Below are positions 6,384-7,565 of a stretch of DNA of 7,565 bases, one piece after another. Where the stretch lies: assembly GCA_020056545.1 (NCBI GenBank), contig JAGVHM010000181.1, positions 1 to 7,565 on the forward strand. The letters run 5' to 3'. Below the pieces are notes generated by a model, which saw nothing but the letters and a program-made list of their open reading frames with translations, was not told the origin of the DNA and ran no database searches. The number at the start of each line of letters is the position of its first letter. Position 1 is the stretch's first letter. Both the position numbers and the translations under genes were made by a program. Source of the DNA: a bacterium (lineage in GTDB: Bacteria; Desulfobacterota; Deferrimicrobia; Deferrimicrobiales; Deferrimicrobiaceae).

Positions 6384-7565
6384 CCCCCAGCCGCCCTCTC
6401 GATCAGTTCTTTCGCGTGGGCCCGCGCCTCCCCGGTGACCTCGGTCCCGGAGATCATGCGTGCCAGCTCCATTATCCTATCCTGTTTCGCCAGCTGTTTC
6501 ACGCTGGTGGTGACGGAACCCTTCCCGGCGGACTTGCTCACGAGCAGGTGCCTGTCCGCGAAGGCGGCCACCTGGGGCAGGTGCGTCACGCATATCACCT
6601 GCGCCGATCCCGCGAGCCCTTTCAGGCGGGCTCCGACCCGCTCCGCCACTCGACCGCCGATGCCCGTGTCGATTTCGTCGAACACCATCGTTCTTCCGGT
6701 ACGGCCGCGGGAGGAAGCATTCCGCAGCGCCAGCATCACGCGCGACAGCTCCCCGCCCGATGCAGTCTGCGCAAGCGGTCGCAACTCCTGCCCCGGGTTG
6801 GCACAGAACAGAAGCTCGCCCTCGTCGAGGCCCGACGCGGAAAGCGATGCGGCTGCGGGCTCCCGGGACGCCAGGTCGGCCCGGAACTTCGCTCCTGCAA
6901 GCGCCACGTGGGACAGTTCCTTCTCGACGGCCGCGGCCATCTTCCTTGACCCCGCATGCCGCCCCTTGCTCAGCGCGGCGGCTGCTTCGACGCACCCTTC
7001 CTCCTCCGCCGCCAGCGTTTCGCGCGCCAGGCGCTCCTCCTCCAGGGCTGAATCCAGCCCGGCGCGCTCGGTGCGGAGCTCCTCAAGGTGCGCGACAAGC
7101 TCCGGGATCTCCTTGCCGTACTTCCGCTTGAGGCGCCGGATTTCGGTCAGGCGCTCCTCGATCCGCTCGCGCCTCTCGGCGTCCACCGTCACTTTTCCTG
7201 CCCTGAAGACCACCTCGCGAGCCAGGTCCTGCGCTTCGCTCTGTGTCGCCCTCAGGCGCTCCGCCAGCTCCGAGAGGCGCGGGTCCGCAGCTGATGCCTC
7301 GCGAATCCTCGCGGCGGCGAACGAAAGGGACGCGGAGACGGAAGTCTCCGAGGAGGACAGCGCCCCTTCGGCGTCCCGCAGCGCCGCCTGGATTTTCGAG
7401 GCGTTCCGGAAAGACGCGTACTCCGCCGCGAGTTCCTCCTCCTCTCCCGAAGCGAATGCGGCGCGCGAAAGCTCCGCGATCATGAAATCAATAGACTCGA
7501 TCCGCCCGCGGGCGCCCGCTCCACGCCCGGCGGCCTCCTCCGTCTTGCGCCGCAGCGCACATACG
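6380..7565 (-). CDS. recN: DNA repair protein RecN, C-terminal 394 residues
   Basis: The frame is open from the right edge to TGA at 6380, so the 5' end is outside the window. About 160 residues, including the Walker A half of the ATPase, are missing if it has the usual length of about 555. The first part has RIESIDFMIAEL then FASGEEEEL, the RecN element before the coiled coils. Long Glu/Arg/Ala-rich helices follow, from about 7450 to 6930. The C-terminal ATPase lobe shows the ABC signature TASGGELSRVMLALR (around 6766-6720), Walker B with D-loop TMVFDEIDTGIGG (6691-6653) and the switch VTHLPQVAAFAD (6589-6554). RecN is an SMC-like ATPase that acts at double-strand breaks together with RecA. 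The ATG at 7483 is internal: codons upstream keep the family pattern. No SOS box can be judged because the promoter is not in view. It is probably the first visible gene of the operon. Confidence 0.95.
   Translation of the reverse strand, partial: VCALRRKTEEAAGRGAGARGRIESIDFMIAELSRAAFASGEEEELAAEYASFRNASKIQAALRDAEGALSSSETSVSASLSFAAARIREASAADPRLSELAERLRATQSEAQDLAREVVFRAGKVTVDAERRERIEERLTEIRRLKRKYGKEIPELVAHLEELRTERAGLDSALEEERLARETLAAEEEGCVEAAAALSKGRHAGSRKMAAAVEKELSHVALAGAKFRADLASREPAAASLSASGLDEGELLFCANPGQELRPLAQTASGGELSRVMLALRNASSRGRTGRTMVFDEIDTGIGGRVAERVGARLKGLAGSAQVICVTHLPQVAAFADRHLLVSKSAGKGSVTTSVKQLAKQDRIMELARMISGTEVTGEARAHAKELIERAAGG

Larger units (their letters stand above)
1270..7565 (-). 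other. Probable six-gene operon recN-argA-pmbA-HAD-rng-membrane protein
   Basis: Six minus-strand genes follow each other with overlaps of 4 bases (recN/argA-like, ATGA at 6380-6383), 8 bases (argA-like/pmbA, 5913-5920), 4 bases (pmbA/HAD, GTGA at 4586-4589) and 4 bases (HAD/rng, ATGA at 3918-3921), then a 15-base gap. No promoter or terminator fits between them, so a single transcript with coupled translation is likely. I see no stem-loop plus U-run at the 3' end: the transcript would have to stop inside the lpxH-like gene or depend on Rho. Confidence 0.75.

Noticed and set aside
7481..7483. ATG as start of RecN
   Set aside because: Codons upstream stay open to the window edge and encode the expected RecN pattern (RRKTEEAAG...RIESIDF), so this Met is internal.

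Overview
This GC-rich window carries eight protein genes packed almost without gaps. It reads as ordinary bacterial chromosome: I see no mobile element, CRISPR array, tRNA, rRNA or pseudogene. An LpxH-type lipid A enzyme implies a Gram-negative host. A short, GNAT-only ArgA-like acetyltransferase and an RNase E/G with a long charged N-terminal arm would suit a deltaproteobacterial (Desulfobacterota-like) lineage. That placement is inference from gene content only, and I hold it loosely.

Layout: at the left edge (1-447, minus) lies the N-terminal part of a CaiB/BaiF-type CoA transferase or alpha-methylacyl-CoA racemase. It diverges, across a 48-base spacer, from a plus-strand lpxH-like phosphoesterase (496-1266). 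That gene converges, with a 3-base gap, on the end of a long minus-strand gene string that fills the rest of the window.

Read in transcription order (right to left), the string is: recN (DNA repair ATPase, 5' end outside the window), a short ArgA-like N-acetyltransferase, pmbA/tldE, a HAD-family nucleotidase-like phosphatase, an RNase E/G gene (rng), and a small four-helix membrane protein resembling a piece of heme-copper oxidase subunit I. Neighbouring genes overlap by 4, 8, 4 and 4 bases (ATGA or GTGA type at three junctions), and only the last gap is positive (15 bases). This suggests one translationally coupled operon whose promoter lies beyond the right edge.

The genes do not form one obvious pathway. 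They cover DNA repair, arginine biosynthesis, peptide maturation, nucleotide and RNA turnover, and possibly respiration. The most plausible functional pairing is RNase E/G with the upstream nucleotidase-like HAD protein. I did not find a convincing undescribed system. The items most worth a second look are the N-terminal arginine-rich arm on RNase E/G, the mini heme-copper-oxidase-like protein, and the cysteine cluster at the end of the ArgA-like enzyme.
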